Below the pieces are notes generated by a model that was not told the DNA's origin, searched no databases, and saw nothing but the letters and a program-made list of their open reading frames with translations. The position numbers were made by a program, and so were the translations under genes. Of a stretch of DNA of 64,000 bases, positions 42,829 through 54,318 are shown piece after piece. How positions within the stretch are numbered: position 1 is the stretch's first letter; every line of letters begins with the position of its first letter. The DNA comes from Ignavibacteria bacterium (GTDB taxonomy: Bacteria > Bacteroidota > Ignavibacteria > Kapaibacteriales > Kapaibacteriaceae). The stretch lies in NCBI GenBank assembly GCA_016873895.1, contig VGVV01000001.1, forward strand, positions 16,776-80,775, written 5' to 3'.

Positions 42829-44833
42829 CAACAATACGTCCGGTGCCGTTGCGGCTGAGAACGAAGTATGTTCCTGCAGTCCAGCTCGCTGCATCAATCT
42901 CCATATTAGCTGTGCTTCCGCTTTCATCCGCTGCGAACATTGTGCGCCCGTACATGTCAACAATACGTATTGCACTTGGTGCAGATGTACTCACACGAAC
43001 TGATGATTGCGTGGGTGTAGGATACACTATCACCGCTGATTCATCGCTTGCGTAATCAGCAACTGATGTGGCTGCATCTGGAAAGCGGACGTGATAACGA
43101 GTCCAATTCTCTGAGCACCACTGGGCCAATACCTCAACGGTGTCTCCATCAGGACGTAGTATCAAGCAGTCTCCCTCCATGTACTCAGCCGTAGTAATAA
43201 CATATCCATCGCCATCGGGGTTAAAGATGGACTGGCAAACAGCGTCGTGCGTAGAAATCACACGGTTGCCATTTGTTGGTATGGCCTTCAGATCGGCCCA
43301 GCGCTGCTGTATTGTTGCCCCAGCGCCCCCTGCCCAATGTGAATTTACTGTGTAGCGTCCTATCATTTTATCGAGGGTTTCCCAGCACCTGCAGGCCGTA
43401 CTTGATAGTCCATCCCCGATAGGGATTTGCAGAAACTGGTACGCCTTGCCGATTTCTGTGCATTGCTCACGCCCTTCAAAAATGAGATTGCGTCCAGGAA
43501 AGCACTCTTTCGATGGCCCTGGATCTTGCTGCAGCCAATCTGTCTTCCCATGTCGATAGAGCAAAACAAGCTTGCCCTTTCGAAGCTCGTCTACCACTTC
43601 ACGAAAACCAATCCTATCCGTGCGTTGTGATTCATATGCACCGAGGTCTACTTTACGACCAACGAGACGCGGGTTGCCAATGATGTCATAGTTACGATGA
43701 TTTACGAATCGATCGATAACTCCGGCATTGCGCACCATTGAGAAACTGGACAATAAAAGTCCATCATCATCAGTACCGTAGATATTGTCTGGACCATCCC
43801 AATCATCTTGATTTTCAAAGGCAGGATCTACTTGCCAGAAACCATAGTCAAAATCACGCTCGACAAGATTGGCGTTAGCAGCAAACTTCGAGGTATCGCC
43901 CGGAACCTGGAAGTGTATGATATGACGAGTTGTGTCTTCATCGCCATTCCAGACAACTGAGTTTTGAACGAAACCTCCGTTCAAGCCAATCGTCTTACCT
44001 CCTATGACCATGTTACCCGTTGTGCTGCCGTTCTTGTAGAACGTACAGTTGTTTACATAGGTCCAGGAAGCATCGGCCCCTATCGCACCGCCAAGATCGC
44101 GAGCTCGATTGCCCGCGAACACTGATGATACGATCTGGGTCTGCCCCTTGCTTTCATTGATATAGATTCCACCGCCCCGCTCAGCACTGCAGTTGATAAA
44201 GAAGCACTGCCCGATGAACGGCCCCCAATCAACATCCCACCTACGAGAAACAAGTGATGTGTTAAGATATATCGCCCCGCCGTTCATGCCTGCTCGGCAG
44301 TTCTCAAACGTGCAGTATTCTATGCGAACTCTTCCGGCTCTCGAGACCCAGATGGCCGAGCCACTTATGACGGCGTAGGTGTTTCGGAAATGACAATTGA
44401 AGATTCGTGGAGCACCACCTGTAATGCCCAGAGCCACTTTCTGCGTGCCCTCAAGTACAAAGCCATCTATCCGAGTTGTTGAATCGCAATCCGTAAGCTT
44501 GAAGATGAAGTCGCCTTTATTCGAAGACAGAATAGTCTTCTGACGGTACCAATCACGATCTTCACGCACGCTTTCATCACCACGGAAACCACCATAGAGA
44601 TGCATGCCATTCTTGATATTGTACCCAGCTGATACTATTGCATACGAACCTTGGGCAACCCAGATCTCGTCACCAGTTTGCCATGAAGCCAATGCGTAAT
44701 CAAGAGAGCGAAATGCGGTGCCCCATCGCTGCCCATCGCCGCCTGGCTCGGCCAAGGCCGAAACATGGAGTGTATCAGCACTTGCAGATACTATACCTAC
44801 GAAAAAGGTCAGAAGGAATATGGTAAGCTTCAT
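42818..44833 (-). CDS. T9SS-exported fusion of beta-helix and histidine-phosphatase domains
   Basis: A 671-residue secreted protein with three parts. After the signal peptide (residues 1-19) a right-handed beta-helix spans about 25-400, with repeating 'NGGAIYLN', 'RGGGIYIN' and 'DLGGAIGAD' turns and the LHVSALAEPGGDGQRWGTA start typical of polymorphic surface proteins. Residues about 415-590 are a histidine phosphatase: LYRHGKTDW with Arg 427, His 428 and Gly 429, and the second His in ISTHDAV (His 529). A T9SS sorting domain closes the chain (VYPTPTQSSVRV ... WTAGTYFVLSRNG). Surface phosphatase action on a phosphorylated ligand held by the helix is plausible. The pairing is unusual. Confidence 0.85.
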   Translation of the reverse strand: MKLTIFLLTFFVGIVSASADTLHVSALAEPGGDGQRWGTAFRSLDYALASWQTGDEIWVAQGSYAIVSAGYNIKNGMHLYGGFRGDESVREDRDWYRQKTILSSNKGDFIFKLTDCDSTTRIDGFVLEGTQKVALGITGGAPRIFNCHFRNTYAVISGSAIWVSRAGRVRIEYCTFENCRAGMNGGAIYLNTSLVSRRWDVDWGPFIGQCFFINCSAERGGGIYINESKGQTQIVSSVFAGNRARDLGGAIGADASWTYVNNCTFYKNGSTTGNMVIGGKTIGLNGGFVQNSVVWNGDEDTTRHIIHFQVPGDTSKFAANANLVERDFDYGFWQVDPAFENQDDWDGPDNIYGTDDDGLLLSSFSMVRNAGVIDRFVNHRNYDIIGNPRLVGRKVDLGAYESQRTDRIGFREVVDELRKGKLVLLYRHGKTDWLQQDPGPSKECFPGRNLIFEGREQCTEIGKAYQFLQIPIGDGLSSTACRCWETLDKMIGRYTVNSHWAGGAGATIQQRWADLKAIPTNGNRVISTHDAVCQSIFNPDGDGYVITTAEYMEGDCLILRPDGDTVEVLAQWCSENWTRYHVRFPDAATSVADYASDESAVIVYPTPTQSSVRVSTSAPSAIRIVDMYGRTMFAADESGSTANMEIDAASWTAGTYFVLSRNGTGRIVVTR

Positions 44834-44873
44834 GAGTAATCCTCGGTTTCAGACAGAGGAAGAAAACTACGCA

Positions 44874-44914
44874 CAAAAAAGAAAGGGGGCTAGCGGTGTT
44901 GCCACTAGCCCCCT
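44874..44914 (-). terminator. terminator of the rpo operon
   Basis: On the minus strand AGGGGGCTAG, eleven-base loop, CTAGCCCCCT, then TTCTTTTTT. It lies 25 bases beyond the rpoC stop. Confidence 0.95.
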
Positions 44915-44939
44915 GAATAATTCAAGTTACCCTAAAAGG

Positions 44940-47900
44940 TTATGCAGATACACGTGCTGTGCGACGAATCGGACGACGTTGTGCTTCATCTTCTGATTCT
45001 ACCTGAGGAATGATTGCTTCCGGACCAAAGATGTTGCCAACGTCTGAAGCAACAAGCATCTCTTGGTAGGAACGAAGACCCGTTCCAGCTGGGACCAGCT
45101 GACCAAGAATGATGTTTTCCTTCAAGCCCAACAACTTATCAACCTTAGCAGCCGCAGAGGCATCAGCAAGAACACGCGTTGTTTCTTGGAACGATGCAGC
45201 AGACAACCATGACTCTGTTGTAAGAGATGCTTGTGTGATTCCAAGAAGAAGTGGTTCGCCAATCGCGGGCTCGGCATTGCGGCTCTTCGCTGCAACCCTT
45301 TCCTTCTTCTTGAGTTCTGCATTGATTTCGCGCAAAATCTTCTTGTCGATGATCTGACCGAGCTTCATCTTCGAATCGCCCGGACCTGTTACAACGACGC
45401 AACCACGCAAACGTTCGTTCTCATCCGAGAAGCGCATGCGGTCTGTTTGATCGCCTTCGAGGAAGCCAGAATCACCAGCATCCGTAACACGTACCTTTTG
45501 AAGCATCTGACGCACGATAACTTCAATGTGCTTGTCGTTAATCTTCACGCCCTGCATACGGTAAACTTCTTGAATTTCGTTTACCAGGTATGCCTGTACT
45601 TCGTTGATACCCTTGATGTGCAGGATGTCGTGTGGATTGATTGCGCCTTCTGTTAAACGGTCGCCAGCACGCACGAGATCGCCTTCTTGAACAAGAACGT
45701 GACGTCCAATCGGTACCGAATAGTCCCGCTTGATTTCATTGTCGAGCGACGTAACGCTGATCACGCGAGAACCACGCTTTGGCTTTTCGATAGAAACGAT
45801 TCCATCAATCTCAGTAACTGCAGAAGGGGCTTGCGGTGCACGTGCTTCGAACAATTCCGTAACACGTGGCAGACCACCCGTGATGTCGCGTAGACGTCCA
45901 AGATCGCGTGGCATCTTTACAAGCTTCGAACCAACAGAAACAACATCACTGTCGTCAACAACGATTTGAGCACGTGACGGGATGATGTACGACTGAATGA
46001 GAACGCCATCTTCATCAACGATTTCAATAGCAGGTGATTTCGTACGATCACGAGAATCGATAACGATCTTCGTTGTGTGTCCTGTCTGCTCATCAATCGC
46101 TTCTTTGAACGTAAGGTTCGAAATCAGGTCGCGATAGCGGACACGCCCAGCCTTTTCAGTAATGATCACGGAGTTGTACGGATCCCAATCGTAGAGCATG
46201 TCGCCCTTCTTGACCTTTTGTCCATCAACAACCTTGAGCTCGGCACCGTAGACCACATCGTACTTGGTAACAACGCGATTCGAGCCAGGCTCTACAATGT
46301 TGATCACACCTGCGCGAGAGACAACAACAATCACATCTTCAGTTTCACCAGGATAGGTAACCGTGCGAATACCATCAAACTGGATCGCACCATCGAACTT
46401 GGCAAGAACCAAGCTCTGGCTCATCGAAAGTGAAGCTGTACCACCAGTGTGGAACGTACGGAGTGTAAGCTGTGTACCTGGTTCGCCGATTGACTGCGAA
46501 GCGATAGTGCCAACGGCCTCGCCCGTATCAACAAGCTGGCCAGTTGCCATGTTACGTCCGTAACAACGTGCGCATACACCACGACGTGATTCACACGTGA
46601 GTACACTGCGGATCATTACCGACTCGATAGGGCTTTGCTCGATTACCTCAGCGATTTCCTCATCGATGAGCTGTCCCTTTGTGCAGTATACCTCATTCGT
46701 TATTGGATCAACAACATCCATAAGAGACGTGCGGCCAAGGATGCGCTCCTTTAGCGGTTCCTTTACGTCTTCGCCGTCTTTTAATGCACGCATTTCAACA
46801 CCACGAATCGTGCCGCAGTCGTCATCCGAAATCACAACATCCTGAGCAACATCGTGCAGACGACGCGTGAGGTAACCGGCATCAGCTGTCTTGAGAGCCG
46901 TATCGGCAAGACCCTTACGAGCACCGTGTGTAGAGATGAAGTACTCAAGAATTGTGAGGCCTTCTTTGAAGTTCGAGATGATCGGATTTTCAATCAGCTC
47001 GGCGCTAGATGCTGCAGCAGTCTTTTGTGGCTTAGCCATCAGACCACGCATACCTGCAAGCTGACGAATCTGCTCCTTAGAGCCCCGTGCCTGCGAGTCG
47101 AGCATCATGAAGAATGTGTTAAATCCATCCTTGTTTGAAGCAAGCTCGTTGTAGAGCTTATCAGCAACACGGTTTGTTGCTGTTGACCACGTGTCGATGA
47201 TCTTGTTGTAGCGCTCACCTTCAGTGATAACACCTGAGTGATAATAGTCTTCGATCTTATCAACTTCCTTCTGCGCCCTATCGATGATCGTTGTCTTCTC
47301 ATCAGGAACAACAACGTCTGCGATGGAAACCGATAGACCACCACGCGTGGCAGTCATGAAGCCGGTTTCCTTGAGCTTGTCGAGAAACTCAACTGTCTTT
47401 GCAAGACCTGCCTTGCGGAAACAGTCTGCGATAACCTGACGCAAGCGCTTCTTACCAAGCATTTCGTTCATGTAACCAAGTTCTGTTGGTACGATCTTGT
47501 TGAATACAACGCGGCCGGCCGTTGTCTCAACCATTTCACCGCTGATACGAACCTTTATCTTGGCGTGCATGTCGATGCGACCGGTATTGTAAGCGATAAC
47601 AACTTCTACTTCAGAAGAGAAGATCTTGCCTTCGCCCTTAACACCGTTGCGTGCTTTTGTGAGATAATACACACCCAGAACCATGTCCTGCGATGGAACT
47701 GCGATGGGCTCGCCATTCTGCGTGTGCATGATATTGTGAGCTGAGAGAATCAGCAACAATGCTTCTAGCTGTGCTTCATGGCTCAGTGGCACGTGAACGG
47801 CCATCTGGTCACCGTCGAAGTCAGCATTGAACGCTGTTGTTACAAGTGGGTGAAGCTGGATAGCCTTGCCTTCGATCAACTTCGGCTGGAATGCCTGGAT

Positions 47901-49220
47901 ACCAAGACGGTGAAGTGTTGGAGCACGGTTCAAGAGTACCGGATGACCATCGATCACCGTATCGAGAATGTCCCACACTTCTGTTGTCTTCTTTTCTACC
48001 TGCTTCTTCGCGCTCTTCACAGTCTTACAGTGACCGCGCTCGATAAGCTTTCGGATGATAAGGGGCTTAAACAGCTCAACGGCCATATCCTTCGGCAGAC
48101 CGCATTCATACAGCTTAAGCTCTGGTCCAACGACGATGACCGAACGGCCAGAATAATCAACACGCTTACCAAGAAGGTTCTGACGGAAGCGACCCGTCTT
48201 GCCCTTGAGTGTGTCTGCAAGAGACTTGAGTGCGCGCTGTGATTCGCTACGAACGGCACGACGCGAATTGTCGAATAGCGCGTCAACCGATTCCTGCAAC
48301 ATGCGCTTTTCATTACGCAAGATCACCTCAGGAGCTTTGATGTCGATCAGGCGCTTGAGACGGTTATTACGGATGATAACGCGGCGGTAGAGATCGTTAA
48401 GGTCAGACGTTGCGAAGCGACCACCCTCGAGCGGCACAAGTGGACGCAGATCTGGTGGGATAACTGGGATGATGTCTAGCACCATCCACTCAGGACGATT
48501 CGGCTCTTTGCCTTCAGCAGAGCGGAATGCATCGAGAATACGCAGGCGCTTGAGCACGTCTGCACGCTTTGCTTGCGACATATCTTCGCGCAGAACCTCG
48601 CGCAGCATAAAGTAAGCCTCATCTGCATCAACGCGACGAAGTAGTTCCTTGATTGCCTCGCCACCGATAAGCGCGATAAACTTGCGTGGATCTTCATCAT
48701 CCATGTTGCGCTCGTCTGCACGCAGGCTGGCCAGCACATCTAGGTACTGCTCTTCTGTAAGAAGGTCCTTCTTCTGCAGACCAGTCGAACCAGGTTGCAC
48801 AACTACGTATGATTCGTAGTAGACAATTCGCTCGATATCCTTCGTGGGCATGCCGATTACACCAGCAATCTTGCTGGGCAATGAGCGGAGGAACCAGATG
48901 TGCACTACCGGCACAGCCAACATAATGTGGCCCATGCGCTCACGGCGAACGCTCTTCTGTGTTACCTCAACACCACAACGGTCGCAAACGATACCCTTGT
49001 ATCGAATACGCTTGTACTTACCGCATGCGCATTCCCAATCGCGAATCGGTCCGAAGATCTTTTCGCAGAATAGACCATCCTTTTCAGGACGGAACGAACG
49101 GTAATTGATCGTCTCAGGCTTGGTAACCTCGCCATGAGAGCGATCAAGAATATCATCCGGTGACGAAATGCGGACGGTTATGGAAGTATAACCACGCTTC
49201 GGGATGTTATGGAACTGCAT
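44940..49220 (-). CDS. rpoC: DNA-directed RNA polymerase subunit beta'
   Basis: The 1426-residue beta' subunit. The N-terminal zinc-binding domain shows Cys 64, 66, 79 and 82 ([11 protein letters not shown] ... CDRCG). The catalytic Mg2+ loop [12 protein letters not shown] carries Asp 467, 469 and 471. The second zinc site is in [15 protein letters not shown], and the bridge/trigger region contains [20 protein letters not shown]. Length and order fit Bacteroidota/Chlorobi proteins. GGAG lies six bases before the ATG. It is the last gene of the operon, 52 bases after rpoB, and is followed by a strong terminator. Confidence 0.99.
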   Translation of the reverse strand: MQFHNIPKRGYTSITVRISSPDDILDRSHGEVTKPETINYRSFRPEKDGLFCEKIFGPIRDWECACGKYKRIRYKGIVCDRCGVEVTQKSVRRERMGHIMLAVPVVHIWFLRSLPSKIAGVIGMPTKDIERIVYYESYVVVQPGSTGLQKKDLLTEEQYLDVLASLRADERNMDDEDPRKFIALIGGEAIKELLRRVDADEAYFMLREVLREDMSQAKRADVLKRLRILDAFRSAEGKEPNRPEWMVLDIIPVIPPDLRPLVPLEGGRFATSDLNDLYRRVIIRNNRLKRLIDIKAPEVILRNEKRMLQESVDALFDNSRRAVRSESQRALKSLADTLKGKTGRFRQNLLGKRVDYSGRSVIVVGPELKLYECGLPKDMAVELFKPLIIRKLIERGHCKTVKSAKKQVEKKTTEVWDILDTVIDGHPVLLNRAPTLHRLGIQAFQPKLIEGKAIQLHPLVTTAFNADFDGDQMAVHVPLSHEAQLEALLLILSAHNIMHTQNGEPIAVPSQDMVLGVYYLTKARNGVKGEGKIFSSEVEVVIAYNTGRIDMHAKIKVRISGEMVETTAGRVVFNKIVPTELGYMNEMLGKKRLRQVIADCFRKAGLAKTVEFLDKLKETGFMTATRGGLSVSIADVVVPDEKTTIIDRAQKEVDKIEDYYHSGVITEGERYNKIIDTWSTATNRVADKLYNELASNKDGFNTFFMMLDSQARGSKEQIRQLAGMRGLMAKPQKTAAASSAELIENPIISNFKEGLTILEYFISTHGARKGLADTALKTADAGYLTRRLHDVAQDVVISDDDCGTIRGVEMRALKDGEDVKEPLKERILGRTSLMDVVDPITNEVYCTKGQLIDEEIAEVIEQSPIESVMIRSVLTCESRRGVCARCYGRNMATGQLVDTGEAVGTIASQSIGEPGTQLTLRTFHTGGTASLSMSQSLVLAKFDGAIQFDGIRTVTYPGETEDVIVVVSRAGVINIVEPGSNRVVTKYDVVYGAELKVVDGQKVKKGDMLYDWDPYNSVIITEKAGRVRYRDLISNLTFKEAIDEQTGHTTKIVIDSRDRTKSPAIEIVDEDGVLIQSYIIPSRAQIVVDDSDVVSVGSKLVKMPRDLGRLRDITGGLPRVTELFEARAPQAPSAVTEIDGIVSIEKPKRGSRVISVTSLDNEIKRDYSVPIGRHVLVQEGDLVRAGDRLTEGAINPHDILHIKGINEVQAYLVNEIQEVYRMQGVKINDKHIEVIVRQMLQKVRVTDAGDSGFLEGDQTDRMRFSDENERLRGCVVVTGPGDSKMKLGQIIDKKILREINAELKKKERVAAKSRNAEPAIGEPLLLGITQASLTTESWLSAASFQETTRVLADASAAAKVDKLLGLKENIILGQLVPAGTGLRSYQEMLVASDVGNIFGPEAIIPQVESEDEAQRRPIRRTARVSA

Positions 49221-49272
49221 CGTAACTCCGACTCAAATATTCCAATTCAGTTTGACAAGGATCGCAAGCCCC

Positions 49273-52200
49273 TTAATCGAGCTTAACGTCCAGACATAGA
49301 CCCTGCAACTCGCGTATAAGAACATTGAACGACTCCGGAATTCCCGGATTCGGCAAGTTCTCGCCCTTGACCAAGGTTTCGTACATCTTTGCACGACCCT
49401 GAACATCGTCGGACTTCAGCGTGAGCATCTCCTGAAGTGTGTGTGCAGCCCCGTAGGCTTCGAGGGCCCACACTTCCATCTCTCCAAGACGCTGACCGCC
49501 GAACTGCGCCTTACCACCAAGCGGCTGCTGGGTGATAAGTGAGTATGGTCCGATAGAACGTGCGTGAATCTTATCCTCTACAAGGTGGGAGAGCTTCATC
49601 ATGTAGATGATGCCAACAGTTACCTCGTTTTCAAATGCGTCGCCTGTACGTCCATCATACAGAACAGTCTTACCCGTGCGAGGAAGACTAGCTTGAGCGA
49701 GATAATCACCAACCTGATCCCATGATGCCCCGTCGAAGATTGGAGTTGCGAAGTGCGTTCCGAGCTCACGTCCGGCCCATCCAAGAGCTGTTTCATACAA
49801 CTGACCCAGGTTCATACGAGAAGGCACGCCAAGCGGATTTAGAACAATGTCCACTGCCTTACCATTTGGCAAGAACGGCATGTCTTCTAGAGGAACGATC
49901 TTCGATACGATACCCTTGTTACCGTGACGTCCAGCCATCTTGTCGCCTACCTGCAGCTTACGCTTCTTGGCTACATACACCTTTGCCATCTGCTGGATGC
50001 CAGGCTGCAATTCATCACCAGCGGCGATCTTGTTGCGCTCGATGCGTCCGTCAAGCATGATGTTGTTGCGACGATTTGTATAGTTCTTTATGAGCTTGCG
50101 AACAAGCTTCATGGTCTTCTTTTCAGCAATCCAGTCTTGTTCAAGGCTAACGTTCGACGGAAGTAATGTGCCGGCTTCGTACTTGGCCAGCATGTCCTTC
50201 GAGGAGAGCTTTGTGCCACTGCGGAAGATCGCCGTACCGTTGTCTGACTTCACACCAAGAGTGGTCTCACCTTCAAGGATCTGACCGAGGCGTTCAATAC
50301 AGTCGATATCCAGCGCACGCAGCGCCTGATGTTCACGCTTTGTGATCAGGTCTTGACGCTTCTTCTCTTCAAGGCGGAACTCGCTGTCGCTCGTAAGCAC
50401 GCGGCGCGCAAAGAGCTTAGTGTTAATCACTGTACCCTTCAAGCCTGGAGGTGCCTTCAGAGATACGTCCTTGACGTCTCCGGCCTTATCACCGAAGATT
50501 GCACGGAGAAGCTTTTCTTCCGGTGTTGGATCTGTTTCGCCCTTTGGCGTGATCTTTCCAATCAAAATATCACCCTCGCGAATCTTCGCACCGATGCGAA
50601 CGATACCGCGATCATCAAGATCTTTCGTTGCTTCTTCACTAACGTTCGGAATTTCACGAGTAAACTCTTCTTCACCGCGCTTCGTATCACGAACTTGGAG
50701 TGTGTACTCTTCGATGTGTATCGATGTAAACACATCTTCGGCTACCATGCGCTCGCTGAGAACGATAGCATCTTCGAAGTTGTATCCACGCCACGGCATG
50801 AAAGCGACCATCACGTTACGTCCGAGGGCAAGTTCACCCTTGTCCGTGGAAGCCCCATCAATGATTGGCTGACCCTTTGATACGCGCTCTCCAACAGCCA
50901 CGATCGGCTTCTGGTTAATGCATGTATCTTGATTTGTGCGGTAGAACTTCTGCAGGTTGTATGTCATCGTACGATCGTTCTCAAATGAGATGAGCTTGTC
51001 GTCTCCAGAGCGACGGTCGTCGTATTTAATGCGGATGTAATCTGCGCACACATACTCAACAACACCGTCGTCTTCTGCAAGTACTAGTGCGCGTGAATCG
51101 CGCGCTACGCGAGCTTCCATGCCAGTGCCAACGATTGGTGCTTCTGGGCGCAACAATGGCACGCCCTGACGTTGCATGTTCGAGCCCATCAATGCACGGT
51201 TGGCGTCATCGTGCTCGAGAAACGGAATAAGCGATGCAGCCGGCGACGTAATCTGGTCCGTACTGACTTCCATGTAATGGACTTCCGTAGGATGCAGAAC
51301 GCGATAATCACCACTTACACGTGCCTTGATCGTTTCGCCGAGGATCTTACCCTTTGCATCGATCGCTGTTGATGCTGGGATGATGATGAGACCTTCTTCT
51401 TTGTCCGCAGGTAGGAACTCGATCTCTTCGGTAACTACACCATTAACAACCTTGCGGTATGGTGTCTCGATAAAACCGAACTTGTTAACACGTGCGTGAA
51501 TAGCAAGCGATGAAATAAGACCGATGTTCGGACCTTCAGGAGTTTCAATCGGACACAAACGGCCATAGTGCGTATAGTGAACGTCACGAACCTCGAAGCC
51601 CGCGCGTTCGCGCGTAAGACCGCCAGGTCCGAGTGCTGAAGTACGGCGCTTGTGCGTGATCTCAGACAATGGATTTGTTTGATCCATGAACTGAGATAGC
51701 TGATTGGTGCCAAAGAATTGGTTAATCACGCTTGTAATCGTGCGAGCATTAACTAGTTCGCTTGGTGTAACGTTTTCGCTATCGCGAACACTTAGACGCT
51801 CCTTGATCGTACGAGCCATACGCGTAAGACCGAGGTTGAATGTTGATTCAAGCTGCTCGCCTACTGTGCGCACACGACGATTGGCCAAGTGGTCGATATC
51901 GTCAACTGGTACCTTTGCATCACGAACTTCGATAAGATACTTCACGATTGCCACGATGTCATCAACAGTAAGTGTTGTAACATCGAGTGGCACCGTCATA
52001 TCAAGCTTTTCGTTGATACGGTAGCGGCCAACAACACCAAGATCGTAGCGCTTTGGATTGAAGAACAATTTCTCCAACAAGCCCCATGCAGTATCAAGAT
52101 CTGGTGGGTCACTCGAACGTAGTTGGCGATAGATAGTCTCGAGAGCGTCTTCACGTGTGCGAGCTGTATCCTTAGCTAGCGTCTTTGCGATGATTGGCTC

Positions 52201-53100
52201 GTCGTTTGAGTTTTCGTACTTGTAAACGCGCAGGGTTTCAACAGTTGAGGCCTGCAGACGAGCAACAAGTTCTTCATCGAGAATCAGATCTCGTTGTGCG
52301 ATGATCTCACCTGTATTCATATCGACAGCATCTGCTGCAATACGGCGCCCAAGATGATCCTCAGACATGCGCTTTACAGAGATCTCCATAGTGAGATCAA
52401 ACAAGTTCAGCAAGTCTTCATCGCTGGAATAGCCCAGAGCACGCAAAAGCGTCGTTACCGGGAATTTTTTCTTGCGGTCGATGTAGGCATACATCACATC
52501 ATGAATGTCGGTTGTGAATTCAACCCACGACCCCTTAAATGGGATGATGCGTGCCGAGAAGATCTTTGTGCCGTTCGGGTGAACTGCTTCGTCAAAGAAG
52601 CAGCCAGGTGAACGGTGCAACTGAGCAACGATTACTCGCTCGGCGCCGTTGATGATGAACGTGCCGCGCGGCGTCATCGCTGGGATCTGACCAAGATATA
52701 CCTCTTGATCGATTGCCTCGATGTAATCTTCTGAGGTTGGATCTGCCTTTGAGGACAAACGCAGCTTAGCCTTTAGCGTCTTGGCATGCGTGAGTTCGCG
52801 CTCGCGGCATTCTTCTTCAGAATACTTTGGCTTCTCAACGATGTACTCAAGAAAGCTTAGTTCATAGACCCCCGAGTTGTCTTCAATCGGGAAGTTGCTT
52901 TCAAAAGCACGTTGAAGACCTAGGAAACGACGCTCGGATACCGAAACGTCTTCCTGTAAAAAGTCGTGAAACGAATCGATCTGGATTCCGAGAAGATCCG
53001 GATACGTTGACTCCGATTCTATCGTTCCAAACGTTACGCGATTGCGCAAACGCTGAAGCGGCAGCTGGTACAACGATGGTTCGAGACGTGATTCATTCAT
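49273..53100 (-). CDS. rpoB: DNA-directed RNA polymerase subunit beta
   Basis: The 1275-residue beta subunit. ATG 53100, with GGGAG upstream, is chosen over an in-frame codon nine residues earlier. Landmarks: the N-terminal ESESTYPDLLGIQIDSFHDFLQ segment; the rifampicin-pocket region FFGTNQLSQFMDQTNPLSE followed by KRRTSALGPGGLTRERAG, which has the wild-type drug-sensitive residues; the GRHGNKGIVSKI loop near the active site; and the C-terminal GGKAQFGGQRLGEMEVWALE. It is preceded by a hairpin in the 163-base gap after rplL. Confidence 0.99.
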   Translation of the reverse strand: MNESRLEPSLYQLPLQRLRNRVTFGTIESESTYPDLLGIQIDSFHDFLQEDVSVSERRFLGLQRAFESNFPIEDNSGVYELSFLEYIVEKPKYSEEECRERELTHAKTLKAKLRLSSKADPTSEDYIEAIDQEVYLGQIPAMTPRGTFIINGAERVIVAQLHRSPGCFFDEAVHPNGTKIFSARIIPFKGSWVEFTTDIHDVMYAYIDRKKKFPVTTLLRALGYSSDEDLLNLFDLTMEISVKRMSEDHLGRRIAADAVDMNTGEIIAQRDLILDEELVARLQASTVETLRVYKYENSNDEPIIAKTLAKDTARTREDALETIYRQLRSSDPPDLDTAWGLLEKLFFNPKRYDLGVVGRYRINEKLDMTVPLDVTTLTVDDIVAIVKYLIEVRDAKVPVDDIDHLANRRVRTVGEQLESTFNLGLTRMARTIKERLSVRDSENVTPSELVNARTITSVINQFFGTNQLSQFMDQTNPLSEITHKRRTSALGPGGLTRERAGFEVRDVHYTHYGRLCPIETPEGPNIGLISSLAIHARVNKFGFIETPYRKVVNGVVTEEIEFLPADKEEGLIIIPASTAIDAKGKILGETIKARVSGDYRVLHPTEVHYMEVSTDQITSPAASLIPFLEHDDANRALMGSNMQRQGVPLLRPEAPIVGTGMEARVARDSRALVLAEDDGVVEYVCADYIRIKYDDRRSGDDKLISFENDRTMTYNLQKFYRTNQDTCINQKPIVAVGERVSKGQPIIDGASTDKGELALGRNVMVAFMPWRGYNFEDAIVLSERMVAEDVFTSIHIEEYTLQVRDTKRGEEEFTREIPNVSEEATKDLDDRGIVRIGAKIREGDILIGKITPKGETDPTPEEKLLRAIFGDKAGDVKDVSLKAPPGLKGTVINTKLFARRVLTSDSEFRLEEKKRQDLITKREHQALRALDIDCIERLGQILEGETTLGVKSDNGTAIFRSGTKLSSKDMLAKYEAGTLLPSNVSLEQDWIAEKKTMKLVRKLIKNYTNRRNNIMLDGRIERNKIAAGDELQPGIQQMAKVYVAKKRKLQVGDKMAGRHGNKGIVSKIVPLEDMPFLPNGKAVDIVLNPLGVPSRMNLGQLYETALGWAGRELGTHFATPIFDGASWDQVGDYLAQASLPRTGKTVLYDGRTGDAFENEVTVGIIYMMKLSHLVEDKIHARSIGPYSLITQQPLGGKAQFGGQRLGEMEVWALEAYGAAHTLQEMLTLKSDDVQGRAKMYETLVKGENLPNPGIPESFNVLIRELQGLCLDVKLD

Positions 53101-53212
53101 GGAGTTAGCTCCCGAATGCTGATACAAATGTGTTTTTTTCGTTCTGATGATCGACCATGTAGATCAACCGTCAGAAAGACCCGAATACGGGTAGTGTTGC
53201 TACGACAACAAC

Positions 53213-53241
53213 GCCCGAGACGGCACAAAAGGCCGTCTCGG
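53213..53241 (-). other. rplL-rpoB intercistronic hairpin
   Basis: CCCGAGACGGC and GCCGTCTCGGG pair around a seven-base loop in the 163-base gap. There is no U-run, so it is not a plain terminator. In E. coli the same gap holds an attenuator and an RNase III site that set the L7/L12 to RNA polymerase ratio; a similar use here is inference. Confidence 0.5.
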
Positions 53242-53263
53242 GGCTGTTAGGAGTGATGTTCGA

Positions 53264-53644
53264 TTACTTAAGCGTAACCTTTGCGCCTGCTTCTTCGAGT
53301 TTCTTCTTGAGAGCTTCTGCATCGGCTTTGGCAACGCCTTCCTTAACGATCTTCGGTGCGCCTTCTACCATGTCCTTGGCTTCCTTCAGACCGAGACCTG
53401 TTACTTCGCGAACTACCTTGATAACGTTAAGCTTTTGTGCTCCGCCATCTGTGAGTTCAACGTCGAATTCAGTCTTCTCTTCGCCACCACCGGCTGCTGC
53501 GCCTGCACCAGGTGCTGCTGCCATCATAACAGGGGCTGCTGCTGATACACCGAACTTGTCTTCAAGAGCCTTCTTGAGGTCGGCTGCTTCGACGAGTGTA
53601 AGGTTACCAATCTTTTCTACGAGTTCTTCAACGATTGCTGACAT
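53264..53644 (-). CDS. rplL: 50S ribosomal protein L7/L12
   Basis: The 126-residue stalk protein that recruits translation factors. The N-terminal dimerisation helices ([20 protein letters not shown]) are joined by an Ala/Gly-rich hinge (about 36-52, [17 protein letters not shown]) to the C-terminal domain with the [20 protein letters not shown] factor-binding helices. Length is normal. It follows rplJ by 51 bases, in the usual rplJ-rplL order, and is followed by a long gap before rpoB. Confidence 0.98.
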   Translation of the reverse strand: MSAIVEELVEKIGNLTLVEAADLKKALEDKFGVSAAAPVMMAAAPGAGAAAGGGEEKTEFDVELTDGGAQKLNVIKVVREVTGLGLKEAKDMVEGAPKIVKEGVAKADAEALKKKLEEAGAKVTLK

Positions 53645-53695
53645 GTGTTTTCTCCAACGGATTGAATTTGAAAAATCTAGATTTGATAAAGAAGG

Positions 53696-54220
53696 TTATG
53701 CAGCCTTCTTCTTGGCAACTTCCTCGATAAGAGAAGCCACATCACGCATGACGGCGTTGATGCTTCCTACGATACCTGTGATAGGTGCGTGGATGCTGCC
53801 GATCATACCTGCGATCATGTCTTCACGTGTTGGAAGTTCAGATACCTGCTTGAGCTGTGTGCTGTCGAAGTACATACCTTCCACAACAGCAACCTTGAGC
53901 TTTGGCTTTTCCGTCTTTTCGAAATGCTGACGGATAATCTTGGCTGGGGCTACTGGGTCGGTACCACCGAAAAGCACAGCAGTTTGTCCAGCCAGCTTCG
54001 TGTCTTCGATCTCGTAGCCTCCAACGTCTGCCAGAGCACGAAGGATCAGTGTGTTCTTTGCAACCTTCATCGTGACACCCTTGCCACGGAGATCGTTGCG
54101 GAACGCTTGATCTTGCGCTACCGTCATACCTGTGAAGTCCACGAAATACAGACTCGTTGCCACGCGGATTTGATCCGCCAGTGCTGCGACGACTGCCTGT
54201 TTCTGTTCTTTCGTGATCAT
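53696..54220 (-). CDS. rplJ: 50S ribosomal protein L10
   Basis: The 174-residue base of the ribosomal stalk. The N-terminal rRNA-binding domain (ITKEQKQAVVAALADQIRV ... LYFVDFTGMTV, RNDLRGKGVTMKVAKNTL) is clear, and the C-terminal helix that carries L7/L12 dimers lies after about residue 135. In other bacteria L10 with L12 represses its own mRNA by binding the leader; the 98-base gap upstream of this gene is the place to look, and it can fold, but I see no decisive L10-leader signature. Confidence 0.97.
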   Translation of the reverse strand: MITKEQKQAVVAALADQIRVATSLYFVDFTGMTVAQDQAFRNDLRGKGVTMKVAKNTLILRALADVGGYEIEDTKLAGQTAVLFGGTDPVAPAKIIRQHFEKTEKPKLKVAVVEGMYFDSTQLKQVSELPTREDMIAGMIGSIHAPITGIVGSINAVMRDVASLIEEVAKKKAA

Positions 54221-54318
54221 AAACCTTTGTATTTATTATGTCGCTGTTTCGCCAACATGTCTTCAATGAGAAGACAGTTAGAAGCGTGGCGCTCCAGCTA
54301 TGCGTAATAGTTTCAGAA

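Noticed and set aside
54221..54318. L10-type autoregulatory leader before rplJ
   Set aside because: The position is right, but I could not find the conserved leader sequence or structure with confidence.
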